A stretch of DNA of 64,000 nt, taken from the NCBI GenBank assembly GCA_003116995.1, contig BDSL01000006.1, forward strand, positions 1,364,001-1,428,000, written 5' to 3'. Below, in pieces: positions 1 to 11,474 of the stretch (the first letter of the stretch is position 1; every line of letters starts with the position of its first letter). The DNA is from Yamagishiella unicocca (Eukaryota > Chlorophyta > Chlorophyceae > Chlamydomonadales > Volvocaceae). A program made the position numbers and the translations under genes. Below the pieces are notes generated by a model. It made no database searches, was not told the origin of the DNA, and was given only the letters and a program-made list of their open reading frames with translations.

Positions 1-63
1 CCGCGCTCTCCCCAACATCTTCCTTCCGTTGCGTCCAGCGCCGCCCTGCTCCGCCGCCCGCAG

Positions 64-3000
64 GTCCCCCCCCTCCGCCTCCGTCCCTCCGACGTCAAGG
101 ACCTGCAGCGCTACTACCTGACCCAGATGGCTGGCAGCCAGGGCAGCTCCGCCACCTCCTCGCCGCGCATGGTGGTCACGCCCGCGGCTGTACGACAGCT
201 GGAGAGCTACGGCTGGCCGGGGAACATCATGGTGGGGTATACGGGAAGGGGGCGGATTGGCGGGGAAAAAAAGGTATAAGGGCCCAGGTGGCTTAGGGGT
301 TGGCTGGCGCGCCGAGTCCCTCGCTCCTCTGCCTCGGCGGCCTCCACTTCGCCTGCTCGGTGTATGCCCTGCCCTTCGCTTGATGGGTTGTCCCGCTCCT
401 TCCCGCCCATCGCAACGTCCGGGGGACAGGAGCTGCAACTGGTGGTGGAGCGGGCGGTGCTCCAGGGAGGGGAGGCGGCGGCGGCGCTGGGCGGCCGCCT
501 GACTGAGGAGGTGTTTTGGTTCGCCAAGCAGGTGGGTTGGCAGGGACGGGAGCAGGTGGGGTGGGTTGGCGGGGGTGGGTCATGGTGAGGGGGTTGGAAA
601 AAAGGCATTGCTGGTGAGGGAGTCGGAGGGGTTGGTTCTCCAGAGGGAACCGCTCGCCCAACGCCCGACGCCGGCCCTGGCCCCCTGCTGTCCCTCCCTG
701 GCCCCCTGCTGTCCCTCCCTGGCCCCCTGCTGTCCCTCCCTGGCCCCCTGCTGTCCCTCCCTGGCCCCCTGCTGTCCCTCCCTGGCCCCCTGCTGTCCCT
801 CCCTGGCCCCCTGCTGTCCCTCCCTGGCCCCCTGCTGTCCCTCCCTGGCCCCCTGCTGTCCCTCCCTGGCCCCCTGCTGTCCCTCCCTGGCCCGCACCTC
901 GAAGGCCAAGGACCGCTTCCGCCTCAACCTGCTGGCCCGCTACCCGCCCCTGCGCAAGCTGCTGCGCTCGGAGCTATGGCCCGACGCCATCAACTTCAAG
1001 TGAGCAGGGGTGCAGGGGACAAGGCTCTGCCGTTTTCTTGCCCGTCCCGGCTGCTTTCACCCCCCTGGGGCGTTCGTACACCCACGCAAGGGTGTACGGA
1101 GTCACGGCTGGATGTGTGCCGTACACTCAAACCCGAACCCATCTGATTCGCGCCCCAACCTGCCCCCCCCCCACCGCACTCAGGTTCACCGCATACGTGT
1201 ATCCGGTCATCGTGGCGCTGCTGCTGTGGGGTCCGCAGGTGGGGATGGGTGCGGTGGAGGGGCGGCGGCTGCGGAAGTGCGGCCACGGCGGCTCCAGCTT
1301 CAGGGCCCCAGCAGCTGCTCGGGGAGGGGAGAGCTTTGAGGAAGAGGGAGGGGAGAGGAGGGCAGCCACGCGGCCGCACTACCCACGCCGCGCACCCAGC
1401 CCCAGCACGCGCAGGCAATCCACCCGCACGTTTGCCCCTCCGCTCCATTTCCTAGTCAGTACCGACCCACGGGCTATCCGCCCATACCCTCCACTTAACC
1501 CCACCTCCTCCTCCTCCTCCTCCTCGCCCTCCTCCTCCTTTTCGCGCCAACGGTTTTCATGCCACCCATCCTCCTCAGTAAACCTCGCCGTCACCACCCT
1601 CCTCTTCTTCGTGTGCCCAATACGGCTCCTTCGCCACCCCCACGCCCGCAGGACCGGCTGCACAACCCCGCGCTGGCCGTGTTTTGGGACTACTGGTGGC
1701 CTCTGGTGTTCGTGTCGTTCCCGCTGCTGGGCCGGGTGTGGTGCGCGGTGTGCCCCTTCATGATCTACGGGGAGCTGGTGCAGCGCTGGCGGACCAGCCC
1801 GGCGGGGGGGGCGGCGACGCTGCTCAAGTGGCCGCGGGAGGAGGGTGGGTCGGTGGTTGGGTAGGACGCATGTGGGGGGCCTGGGGTGGGCGGAAGGCCA
1901 AGATGGGGGGCCCCGTGGAGTTATTGAAAATTTTGAAATGGAGTAGGAAGGGCGCCCGCAGGCGCAGCGGTCTCTCCAGTCATGGTGTAATGGTTTCCAA
2001 GCGCGCACTCCGCCTTGTACATCAACACACCCCGCCCATGCCACGCTGGTGCGCCGCCGCATCACTCACACCCCGCACCACTCCCTCCCGGCACCACTCC
2101 CACCCCGCACCACTCCCACCCCGCACCACTCCCCCCTCAGCGGAGCGCTACGGTCCCGCCTTCCTGGTCTCCCTCTTCGCCGCCATCCTGGTGTGGGAGG
2201 AGGTGTGGGAGCTGCCCAACAGCGCCGCGCTCTCCGGCTGGCTGCTGATCCTCATCACCGCCGGCGCGGTGGCCTGCTCGGCGGTGTTCGAGCGGCGGCT
2301 GTGGTGCCGCTACCTGTGCCCGATCGGCGGCATGAACGGCATGATGGCCAAGCTGGCGGTGACGGAGGTGCGCGCGCGGCAGGGCGTCTGTTCGGGTGAG
2401 TGGGGCTTTGGGCATTGGGTCAATCACCCGGAGTGGACCGGGGGGGCGGCGTGAAAACCGGTGACACGAAAACGGCCGGGGGGGGGGATAGGCAAGGACA
2501 GAGGGACAGAAGGGAGGTAGTGTTCCATCGTTCAGCCCTACCGTAGCCTACCCGGGCAGCCTCACGTGATCACATGGCTTGTTGACGGGTCGCCCTGCCC
2601 CCTTCCTTCCTACGCGATCTTGTTTGCCGCACCACCGCACATCGCCCAACTAACTCTCCGTGTTACAGCAAAATTTTAAATGGAAGATGGTAAACTAGTC
2701 AACCCTACGGCCTGCCGTACAAAACCCCGGCCCCGAGCTCCCGCCCCCGTCCTAAGCCTCGCTTTCGGGGGGGGGAAACCCTACACTGCCCCCTTAGGTG
2801 AGTGCAGCACCTATCACTGCTACAAGGGCGGCGCCGCGCAGCCCCCCGATGGGCTGGAGAGTGTCGGTTGCCCGTTGTACAGCCACCCCGCGCAACTAAC
2901 CGACAACCGCAACTGCACCATGTGCATGGAGTGCCTCAAGGTGGGTGGGATCCAGAAGCGGGGGCAAAAGTGGGGGTCAGGTGGTTGGCAGAGGCCAGAG

Positions 3001-5082
3001 GCGGGTGGAGCCGGATCGAAGGGAGTGGTACCTGTGCTTTTCTCACCGCTGCAGCGCCGTATGGGACTTGCCCGGAGCATACCGTACAGACCCGCGGGTC
3101 GGCGAGCTGCGATCCAGCGGCCCTTGCGCCGTACCAGTACTACCAGGCGACGCACAGCGCACTGCTGCCTGCCGTGCAGCACCGACAGCAAGCGTGCCGT
3201 GGTGTGCCGTACGGCACGCGACGAAAACACACACCCGCGCTCCCCCGCCCTCGTCCCCCAGGCCTGCCCCAATGGCTCCGTGGAGGTGCGGCTGCGGCTG
3301 CCCGGCACCGACCTCTGGAGCGGCCACACCGCCTCTGCAGCCGAGGTGTCCCTGATGTACATGCTGCTGGGGGCGGGTGAGAGGGCTACCGGATCCGGGG
3401 CTGCGAGGAGGACACGCGGATGACCGGATCTGGGGGCAGGGGGCAGCGGGGGCGGAGGCGGCGGCAACGGCACGGGCTGGGCCGGCCCAGCCATGACTAC
3501 CGGCACGGAACCACAGGCACCACACTGCATATGTGTACACCTGGCAGCTGCCAGCAGCGCTCAACCAGCTCGCCCCTCTTTTGTCCCCCCCCTTCCCGCC
3601 CCTCCCTCACCGAGGTCCCCAGTCTACCTGCACCACCTGCCGGCCCTAGCGGGGCAGCTGGGGCTGGAGCCGGAAGCCCTGGGGCTGGTGGGAGTGACCC
3701 GGCAGCACATCGTGGTGTCGCTGGGGGTGCTGGCGGGGCCCGGACTGCTGGCGCTGGCTGCGGACGCCGCCAGGCGCAAGGTCTCCTGCACCTCAGCGCC
3801 CGCTGCCGGCCCCGCCAGCGGCGGCGGCTCCGGCGGGGGCGGCGGCAACATTGGCGATTTACTCAATGGCCTGATTAGCAACATCACTGCCCGCCAAAAA
3901 GGCGGCGGCGGCAGCAGCAGCCCGGCGGCGGCGGCGGGATCTCGCAGGGGCGGCTCCGCCGCCGCTGTGTCGGTGGAGGCGGCGGCGCAGCCGCCGTCGG
4001 TCTTCATAACCCTGTCGTACGGTTACTTGCCGCTGCTGTGGGCCGGCACCCTGAGCCACTACCTGCGTCCGCTGCTGGCCGAGGGCGGGAAGCTGCTGCC
4101 GGTGGGTGGGTGGCGGTGTGCTTCTGTGCCCCTGCTTCTGCCGCTGTGCCACTGCTGCTCCGAAACCCTACGAGCGCAGTGGTCACTAGGCGGCATCGGG
4201 CCCTCGGGATGCGGCGGGTGCCCCTCCCTCCCACCCTCCCTCCGTCCCTCCCTGCTCTGCCCCCTGGCCTTGAACCTCCCGTTGCGCCTCGCTGGGGAAT
4301 CGGAAGCCTGGCGCGTACCGTAAGTCTGTATCTGGCGAGCGGTCCTAAACGCCCTCCCCCCAAATGATGAACCCTCTGAGCCGCAGATCACCGCCGCAAT
4401 GGTGGGCTGGGAGGACGCGCCGCTGCCGGTGGCGGTGGCCGACCCCGCAGTCATTTCATTTCTGCAGGTCAGTCAGGCCGGCGGGGTGGAAGGCAGGGAA
4501 TGCGGGCGGGCGGGTGGGTGGGTTTTGGTCTTTATAGGTTTTTGGGAGTTTCCAGGGTTTTATGCGTCCCGTGCTTACGTCATGACTGCTCGTGCTGATC
4601 GCCTGCCCACCGAGCCAGCGAGCGACCCCAACCCACGCAGGCGATGCAGCCATGCAGGACGCCAGGGACCCTTTTCCTCCCCATTTCCTCCTCTTTTCCC
4701 CCCGTTTTCCTCCCCTTTTCCTCCCCTTTTCCTCCCCTTTTCCTCCCCTTTTCCTCACCGAATTAAACGAAGCGAAACATGCCCATGCCGCTGCGCGCTC
4801 GCCTCCCATCCCAATACCACAATCACCGTGGACACTAATGCCGCAGCTGTCGCCCCCTCTCTTTCCTCCCCCCGTCATCGCCCCGTCATCGTCCCTTCTC
4901 GCCCCTTCTCGCCCCCGCCCCTCTTGCACGCCTGCCCTCAGGGCTCCTTGCTGCTGTTCGGCGCCGCCACCAGCGCCGCGCTGACCCGCAAGCTGGCGGG
5001 GGCTCCCTGGAGCACCTTCACGCCGCAGATGGCGCTCCTGGGGCTGCTCACAGCGGAGCTGTGGGCGCTCTTATTGCAGTAG
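64..5082 (+). CDS. AAA+ (sigma-54-activator-like) / 4Fe-4S polyferredoxin membrane protein, 5' partial
   Basis: Open at the left edge. Exons 64-231, 430-531, 905-999, 1184-1238, 1652-1844, 2141-2395, 2798-2940, 3262-3376, 3623-4101, 4387-4467 and 4942-5082 give 608 residues. The first about 90 residues match the end of a sigma-54-activator AAA+ domain: PPLRLRPSDV, then SYGWPGNI followed by ELQLVVERAV. Several membrane segments follow (FTAYVYPVIVALLLWG, WWPLVFVSFPLLG, WLLILITAGAVACSAVF and others). The helix ends carry VWCAVCP and LWCRYLCP, as in NapH/CcoG/YccM proteins. A soluble loop has C-x3-C-x4-C (GVCSGECSTYHC) and a full ferredoxin motif CTMCMECLKACP, so 4Fe-4S clusters and electron transfer at a membrane are expected. 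A Gly/Ser/Ala-rich linker interrupts the C-terminal membrane part. Green algae have no sigma-54, so the AAA+ part must do something else. A cyanobacterial or plastid origin is plausible but is inference. The partner and membrane are unknown. The start of exon 3 (905 or 911) is uncertain. Confidence 0.8.
676..891. repeat. 21-bp tandem repeat, about 10 copies, in an intron
   Basis: Ten near-identical 21-bp units (core GGCCCCCTGCTGTCCCTCCC) fill the 3' half of the 532-904 intron of the AAA+/polyferredoxin gene. The unit is pyrimidine-rich on the sense strand and lies just upstream of the acceptor, so it lengthens the polypyrimidine tract. It is a multiple of 3 and free of stops, which creates a spurious long open frame. 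Confidence 0.95.
4671..4757. repeat. Polypyrimidine tandem repeat in an intron
   Basis: Repeats of the 11-bp unit TTTTCCTCCCC lie in the last intron (4468-4941) of the first gene, all on the sense strand. Confidence 0.9.
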
Positions 5083-5964
5083 TGGGTGGTCGTGGTGGGG
5101 CCGGCGGCAGCGGATGAGGAGGAACCCACATGGCGAGGGGGGGCAGGAGGTGTTTGTGCGGGCGCTTGCGGCGGGCATCCTGCGTGGTTCCGTTCCACTC
5201 CGGCGGGACCCAGAAACCCGCCTCTTTGGTGGCAGCCGCCTCCGTGCGTTCCGCGACGGCTATGTTGTGAGCTGCCCCTGGAATGAAGGGCTAATCTCTT
5301 GCGAGTTGGGTGGAGCATGATGGAGGGCTGGTCTGCTGTGAGGGCTGGTGCTGTGGGGTACGGCAGGTGTAAACCGTTGGTGGCATATTGTTTGAGGATC
5401 ATCGCCAAATGCGGAGGGAGTTTTGCGAAGGGATATCGCGCATAAGGAGTTATCTCAGGTCGTTCCGACGCCGATGCCCGCTGACCCATGGGGCGGCCAT
5501 GACGTCCTCTCCCAACGCTTCTTCAACGTAATGCCAGTTTGCGTTTGCGAAGTACGTATTAAAGGCTTGTTTTGTCGCGTGAATTTAGCGCCCACGTTCA
5601 TATGGCCGTGCCGAGGCCTATCATTGACGCGACAAATCCGTTTCTGCTGCAATTTTAACAACGAAACCTATCTTCATGACACCTAACCTACGCTCCCAAG
5701 CCAATTACACTGGAATACCACACGTGCCCCTATCCAGTTCTTTTAATCGAGTTAATCTGCAAACGCACTTTTTTATCAACCGGACGCAGCCAAGTCTCTA
5801 GTTAAATTCTATCACGTAGGGCTTTTTAACTTGTTATAGGATTGGCCCGTCGTGTCGATACAACTGGGGCGGCCTACTCGCTGCCCCATCGAAGCGGGGC
5901 GACCCCGGGCGTCCGCTTTGTGGCCATCGTGCCTGGCGGACGCGCGTAAGGAGCCTAGTCAAAC
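5083..5964. other. Intergenic: 3' UTR of the first gene and promoter of TFIIE beta
   Basis: A TGTAA polyadenylation signal, the volvocine type, lies at 5369-5373, 287 nt past the stop codon. From about 5550 the sequence is AT-richer and probably holds the TFIIE beta promoter and 5' leader. I see no convincing gene here. Confidence 0.6.
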
Positions 5965-7467
5965 ATGGGTTCCCTCGAGGAGCTCCTCTCCAGCATCAAC
6001 TCGGGCGCGGTGGATGTGACGGTGTCAGATGCCGTCAAGCGCCAGCCCCGCAAGCCCAAGGCGCAGAGCGACCTTCAAAAGCGCTTGCGCGGCCAGGCGG
6101 GTGCCGTCAACAACTCGCAAGTCCCACCTCCCAAGGCCGAGAAGCGCTCCGCGGCCGCCCGCGCTACCCCCCCGCCTGCGGTCGCGGCCGCGGCCGCAGC
6201 CGCGGCCCCAACCCCAGCTCCAGCCCCAGCCCCAGCCTCAGTCGCCGCCTCCGGCTCGGCCGCGCCGGCCGCCGCGCCGGCCGCCACCGCAGTCGCGGCC
6301 GCGCCGGCGGTTGCTGCTGGGCCGCCACCGCTCGCGCCCGATGCCCCCCTCACCATGCGCCTGAAGCGCGTGCTGGACCTCCTGCGCCTCAACCGCGAGC
6401 CGCACACCTTTGCCGACGTGCGCACCAAGCTCCACGTGGACCTGGGCGTGGATTCGGAGCTGTTGGAGCAGCTGCAGTCCCACACGCACGTGACGTACGA
6501 CACGGTGGAGCGCACGCTGCGCTACCGGCCCAAGATCCAGAACATCTGCAACTCCACCGACCTGCTCAACTACCTCCGCCGCAACACCACCGTGGAGGGC
6601 GCCTCCAGCGCGGTCCCCATGACGGGCGTGCGCGTGGTGGACATCTCGGACGCCTACCTGACGGTCATGGACGACGTCCGGCGGCTGCAGGCGGAGGGCG
6701 CGCTGTATGTGTTTGGCCACACCACTCCAGGGGGGGACACCATCTACGCCGTGGAGAACATGAACATAGGTGCGAGACGAGCTGGGGCTGAGGGGTGGGA
6801 GGGAAGGCGGCGGGGTATAAAGCGAGGTGAGGCTGGAGGCGAGGGGGTGGGCGGAGGAGGGGCTGGGGAGTGTTTCGGAGAGGTCCGGGTGGTGGTGCCA
6901 GCCAAGTGGAGTTCCGGAGCATGGAGGAGAACGCCTCTGGGCGCGGTTTGCGACACGCCATGTGCGGGGGATGGAGGTGACTGGACGAACATGTGGATAG
7001 TCACGCGGAGTAAGCGGCGAGGCTGGGGGCTGGACGGTGGAGCGGGCGAACTCGCCACCCTCCTCCGATAGTCAACTCAAGTTCTCGGGCATGCGCACTC
7101 AAACGCGTCTGTCCGGAAACTATTCGCCGGCTAGTTTCTACCCCCCCCCTCCGTTTCCTATGTCGTGTAACCGGTTCTCCTCGCCTCCGCCCCTTCCACG
7201 GCCGCAGGCGCTGCCAGCGAGGCAGTGGTGGAGCTGTTCCACAACACCAAGCTGCCGGTTGACGTGGTGGACCTGCAGTGGCGGGTGCGCGACCTGGGGC
7301 TCAAGTCCGCCCTGGCCAGCCGGCCGCTGCGGCATAAGGACGGCGCGGGGGACAAGAAGAAGAAGCGGCGGAAGGTGGAGCGGAAGTTCAATGTGGACAA
7401 GGCCACCAACGCGCACATGCGGGAGCTGTTCGAGGGCGTGCAGCCGACAAACATAGAAACCAAATAA
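5965..7467 (+). CDS. GTF2E2: General transcription factor TFIIE, beta subunit
   Basis: Two exons, 5965-6769 and 7208-7467, joined in phase 1, give 354 residues. TFIIE beta helps TFIIE recruit and regulate TFIIH at the RNA polymerase II promoter and acts in the nucleus. After an N-terminal segment (MGSLEELLSS) and an Ala/Pro-rich linker (about residues 55-128) comes the winged-helix core: TMRLKRVLDLLR, YDTVERTLRYRPK and the NSTDLLNYLRR region. The second exon carries VVDLQWRVRDLGLKSAL and the basic stretch KKKKRRKVERKFN, typical of the TFIIE beta C terminus. The protein is longer than human TFIIE beta (291 residues) because of the Ala/Pro linker. The ATG at 5965 is the first in frame and fits the conserved N terminus. 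The intron carries a dispersed element at 7148-7195, close to the acceptor. Confidence 0.93.
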
Positions 7468-8539
7468 CGAACTTACGAGGGCGGCGTGGCAGTGGCGCTT
7501 GTAGGGGCGGTCGCGCCTGGCGTCGACAGCGATATTTCAACGAAGTGGTAGCGGTAGCGGTGGTAGTGACCCGGGTAGCTGTGGTGTAGCGGGCATGTGG
7601 TGATGGCTGCAGGAGAGGACGCCGTGACCGGGGGTAGAGAGGTAATCATAAGTAATGGTGGAGATGAAGGGGCGTCACTGGTCGGGAAGGGTACAGCGGA
7701 GTTTAGGGTTTAGGAAGGTGCTCTTCCCAGGAAACGCCGCGAACGTGTGGCGAGGTAGTCGGGTGTATTCAGGACGCCATGCCACGTGCAGGGTGTACGA
7801 CAAGTGATAGACAGATGCGGCCACAGAGGGCTGTAGGATGAGGAAGCTGAAGCGACACGCTCGGCCTTAACAATAGTCGTAATTTTCTGGCGCCAGGGAG
7901 CTGATGGTGGGAGCGATGCCAGGGGTGGTCGCCCGCAGTCAACACCACGCCCGTGCATGCAAGTCAGGCAGGACGTAGCAGACACCTCACGCGCGCTTCG
8001 TCAGCTAGCGCTGTGTGGTCGGGGGCTCGGCGCCGGGGCTTGACGTGTTTTCAAAGTGGACGATTCCTCCCGGTATGAGTCCTCTGCGCTGCGGCAGCTG
8101 GGCTGTGCGATAGTGCCTCCACACCAGGCACCTGGTGCCAGTTATCCACGCCCCTCCACGTCCGCAATTTACAAGTGTCGCTGTCGCCAAGCAAAGCCGA
8201 ATGCTGCACCTACCCGCCGGCCGGCATTGGCCCCTACCCGAGCCGTGTGCCTTAGCAATACCCCGCCAGCACCTAACCGCCTCGGCCCCTTGCCCCACCG
8301 CTGAGCACCTTCGCCCGCCGCACCCTAAAACCCTAACGAACCAGTTTCTCGTCCCCAGCCGTAACCGCTGCCACGCCCTGCTCTCGGGCCCCCCGTTTTC
8401 TAATCAGTTTTATGTTCAATGCCGACCCACGGGTCGCCTCTCGCCACCCCACGATCGCCTACTGGCAGCAGTGATTTCTAGCTCCAGGCGCACCCTACAC
8501 GGGCGCCACGTTCCGTGATACGGCTGCACCTCCCTGGAG
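7468..8539. other. Convergent intergenic region
   Basis: This holds the 3' flanks of TFIIE beta (+) and the TIPIN gene (-). TTACA at 8169-8173 is a TGTAA signal on the minus strand, 367 nt past the TIPIN stop. No TGTAA for TFIIE beta was found nearby. Two isolated telomere-like pieces occur (about 7706 and 8322). I see no gene. Confidence 0.5.
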
Positions 8540-11474
8540 TCACGCCTCGTCCTGCGTTTGGGTCATGAGGATGCCTCGCAGCAGCACCCCGGCCCCCTGC
8601 TCCTGGCTGTCCTCCATCTCCGCCTGCGGGTCCTCCACGGCGCCGCCCTCAGCCCCCGGGGCAGCGCTGCCCATCGAGGCAGCCCCCACCATTGCTGCGC
8701 CGCCGGCCGAGCCTCCCGCCACGGGCCTCTCCGCCCCTGGCACCTGCCCCAGCTCCTCCGCATTCGAACCACACACCTCTCCTACGGCGCCGTACGGCGC
8801 GGCGGCGGCGGCGCCGTACCCGCCGCCTGCGCTGCCTCCCAGGGAGGCAGGCGTGTCGTCAGCCGCCAGCGCAAGCAGCTCCGCGTCCAGATTTTCCGTA
8901 CCACCGTACTGCCGTACACTGGCCGCGCATGGTTCCCGCTGCGCGGCGCCGTCGTCGACGTCCATGGGCACACCGCCGCCGGCTCCGGCGGCGTCAGCGT
9001 CAGCGTCGCCCGCTTGACGCGCCGCCGCCTCCACTTCCGCCGTGTCCATGGCCGCCAGCTGCCGCAGCTCCTCCTCCTCATCCAACACAACATCCCCCTC
9101 CTTCGCGCCGCCTCCGCTGCCGCCGTCACCGCCGACCTCCAGGCCGACAGGGCCGTCGCCGCCGCCTTCATGCAGCTCCGCCGCCGGCGGCGCCCCTTGT
9201 GACACGTCATACCCCATCGCCAGCGCCATCAGCTCCTCATCTGGATCGTCGTACGACGGCGCCGCTGTCGCGGCGGCCGCGGCTGCGCCGCCGCTCTGCC
9301 CCTCTGCTTCCCCTCCTCCAGCCCCGCCGCCGCTGCCGCCTCGGCCCCCCTCCTGCGCTCGTGGCCCCTCCGGCTGACCGCTGGCGGGAGCTGGCTGCGG
9401 AGCCCTGGCCGGCGCCGGCGCCTGGTGGTGCATTTCGTCGGCCAGATCCATCAGCTCCTCCAGGTCCACATCCATGGTGGCAGCGGCGGCAGGCGGCGCG
9501 CGCGCACGTGCCGGCGGCGGCTGCCCACCTTCCAGCTCGTCCATGGCGGCGTACGCTGCCTCCTGCAATGTTTGGTTTTGATTGGGTTTTAGGGTTTAGG
9601 GTTTAGGGTTTAGGCTTGGAAAGGTGGGGCGGCAGGGCAACGGTGGTAATGGCATGTCCGCCTTGCACGCTGCGGCGCTGCTTGCGTCGAAGCCAGGCCT
9701 GGACAGCCTTCCCGCTCCAGCGTTTCCCGTATCGCCTACCCACCCACCCAGTCCGCCTCCCGCTGCAGCGCCACCAGCTCGTCGTCCTCGTCGTCCTGCG
9801 CTGACGTGGCGGCTGGACGAGCACCGGGCGCCGCGGGGCCGGCAGGGCGCGCGCCGGCGGCACCAGCCCCTGCACCAGCGGGCGTCTGCAGCAGCGGGGT
9901 AGTGGTGGCGGTGGCGATGGTGGTGGACCGGCACGCACGCGGGGGACAACTGGACAGCAGCGGCGGCAGGGAGGCAGCCATGAAACACACGGCCCCGTCA
10001 ACGCAACACACGGCCCCGAAGCTACCGCGCCCGACCCTCTGGCCCCTCCGGTGCCCCAAGCTGCAGGAGCCTTGCCCCGGGCGCGCTTACCTGCAGCGGG
10101 TTTGGGCCCGCGGCGGGTGCTTCCCCCGGGGCGGTAGGGTCGCCTGCCGGGAAGATAAGGCCCAGCAGGTTCTGCCGCATGCTGCCCATCTTGGCCTGGG
10201 GGGGGGGGGGGGGGCAGCGGCCGGGGGAGGGCGGAGGGAGCGGTGTGAGGAAGCGCGGGCAGCTGGGTCCCGGATTGGACGGGCAGCAGTCCGGCCGCTA
10301 CCAGAGGCCACCACACCGGGCCCCGAGCCCGGACCGAGGACAGGCCCACCCCTGCTCCCGGGGGCGTGCTTGGCGAACCCCTGGTGGCGAACCCCTGGTG
10401 GCGAACCCCGGCCGGGGGAAAGGGGTCGCCAGCTCCACACTACCGCACTGGACGGCCAGCCCTCTGTCGTCGCCTTCTGTCCTGCCCGTGGGCGGTGGAC
10501 CCCGCCTGGCAGCCCCACGACTCCCGCTCCCGCCCGCCTGCAGCCGCCCGCCCGCCCACCTTGACCATCCTGCTCCTGCCCGCCTTCTCCAGCTTGAGCA
10601 CAAAGGTGTCGAAGTCGCAGTGCGGGTAGAAGCGGGCCTGCCAGCGCTGGTACAGCTCCAGCAGCCGCCGCAGGTCGGCAACCTGCCAGGGGGCGAGAAC
10701 GTGAGCCCGACCCGGGGGCCGGGGGTGCTCGAACAAATACACACAAAAACCGGCTATGCACACCCAGCCGAACCACACCGGTACCGCCCAGCCCGCTGTG
10801 TGGTGCTCTCCCGGTGTGCGGCTGTGGCACGGCCCCGTACTCCTCCCCTCCCTTCCCCACCCCTTCCACGTCTTTCCTAAACGGTTTTTTCCTCGCATCC
10901 ACGGGTCTTCCTCGAAACCCCTTCCCCCCCCTCCGCCTACCTCGTGGCCCTCTCCTTGGAAGGAGGCCTTGAAGGCGGGGGCCATCTTGTGCCAGATGTC
11001 GTTGAAGCCGCCCTCAGCCTGCGGGGTGAAAGCCGGAGGAAGGGGGTGAAGACGCCGTGGGGACGGCGGGCAGGCGTACCGGCAGGTGTACGGCAGGCCG
11101 GACGGCCACCCGCAAGGCGGGTAGACGGCGGGGATAGGCTGGGTTAGGCGTGTGGGGAGAGCACGGCGTCGCTAGCTACTGCAGTCCCGCCCATGCAGCC
11201 ACACCTCTAGGAGGTCCAGGTCCAGCTTGGGGTCCTTCTTGCGAGGCGCTCGGGCGGGCTTGGCGGCGGCGCCGTCGGCGGCGGCAGCGGCGGCGGCCTT
11301 GCCCTGGCCGCCGCGGGGACCTGCCTTGCCCGGTGCCGGGCTGTGAGGCGTGGGTACGGGTTGGAGGTGGATGGTGTGCTTAGCGGACAGCTGCGTGTAG
11401 GTGCGGCCGGCGGTGGATGGGTGCGGCTGGAGGCGAGGTGGGCTCGAAGGGTGGAGGCGCTGTGACCCACCCAT
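8540..11474 (-). CDS. TIPIN: TIPIN / Swi3 / Csm3 replication fork protection protein
   Basis: Six exons read right to left: 11474-11205, 11018-10941, 10682-10560, 10195-10091, 9885-9748, 9562-8540. All junctions are phase 0, giving 578 residues. The Swi3 domain spans exons 1-3: DPKLDLDLLE, then GFNDIWHKMAPAFKASF and GHEVADLRRLLELYQRW, then FYPHCDFDTFVLKLEKAG. This matches the family pattern in which the protein pairs with Timeless/Tof1 at stalled or moving forks, in the nucleus. The long C-terminal exon is acidic and Ala/Gly-rich, with repeated short acidic-hydrophobic blocks (DLEELMDLADEM, DEELMALAMGYD, EEELRQLAAMD, DAELLALAADD). These resemble interaction motifs but I cannot assign them. 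The N terminus (start at 11474) is the least certain part, because an acceptor-like CACAG also occurs inside exon 1. Intron 2 has a dispersed element near its donor and intron 5 holds telomere-type repeats. Confidence 0.85.
9587..9614 (+). repeat. Interstitial telomere-type repeat
   Basis: One TTTTAGGG followed by about three TTTAGGG units lies in the last TIPIN intron, just upstream (in the sense direction) of the acceptor at 9563. Confidence 0.95.
10370..10412. repeat. Three-copy 14-bp tandem repeat in an intron
   Basis: Unit GGCGAACCCCTGGT, three copies, in the TIPIN intron 10196-10559. A run of about 17 G residues stands at about 10198-10214 beside the acceptor. Confidence 0.9.
10870..10925 (-). 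mobile_element. Dispersed intron element, 'A' copy, donor side
   Basis: In TIPIN intron 10683-10940, starting about 16 nt after the donor in the sense (minus) direction: GGGGTTTCGAGGAAGACCCG, then TGGATGCGAGG and AAAACCGTTTAGG. It is the reverse complement of the acceptor-side copies. Confidence 0.6.

Noticed and set aside
1..63. Leading 63 bases as coding sequence of the first gene
   Set aside because: They are pyrimidine-rich and end in CCCGCAG, so they are the 3' end of an intron.
566..1003. Long plus-strand open frame with ten APCCPSL repeats
   Set aside because: It is produced by the 21-bp intronic tandem repeat. The real exon is only 905-999.
8540..9606. Overlapping plus-strand Arg/Pro- and Ser/Ala-rich open frames
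   Set aside because: Shadows of the low-complexity last exon of the TIPIN gene.
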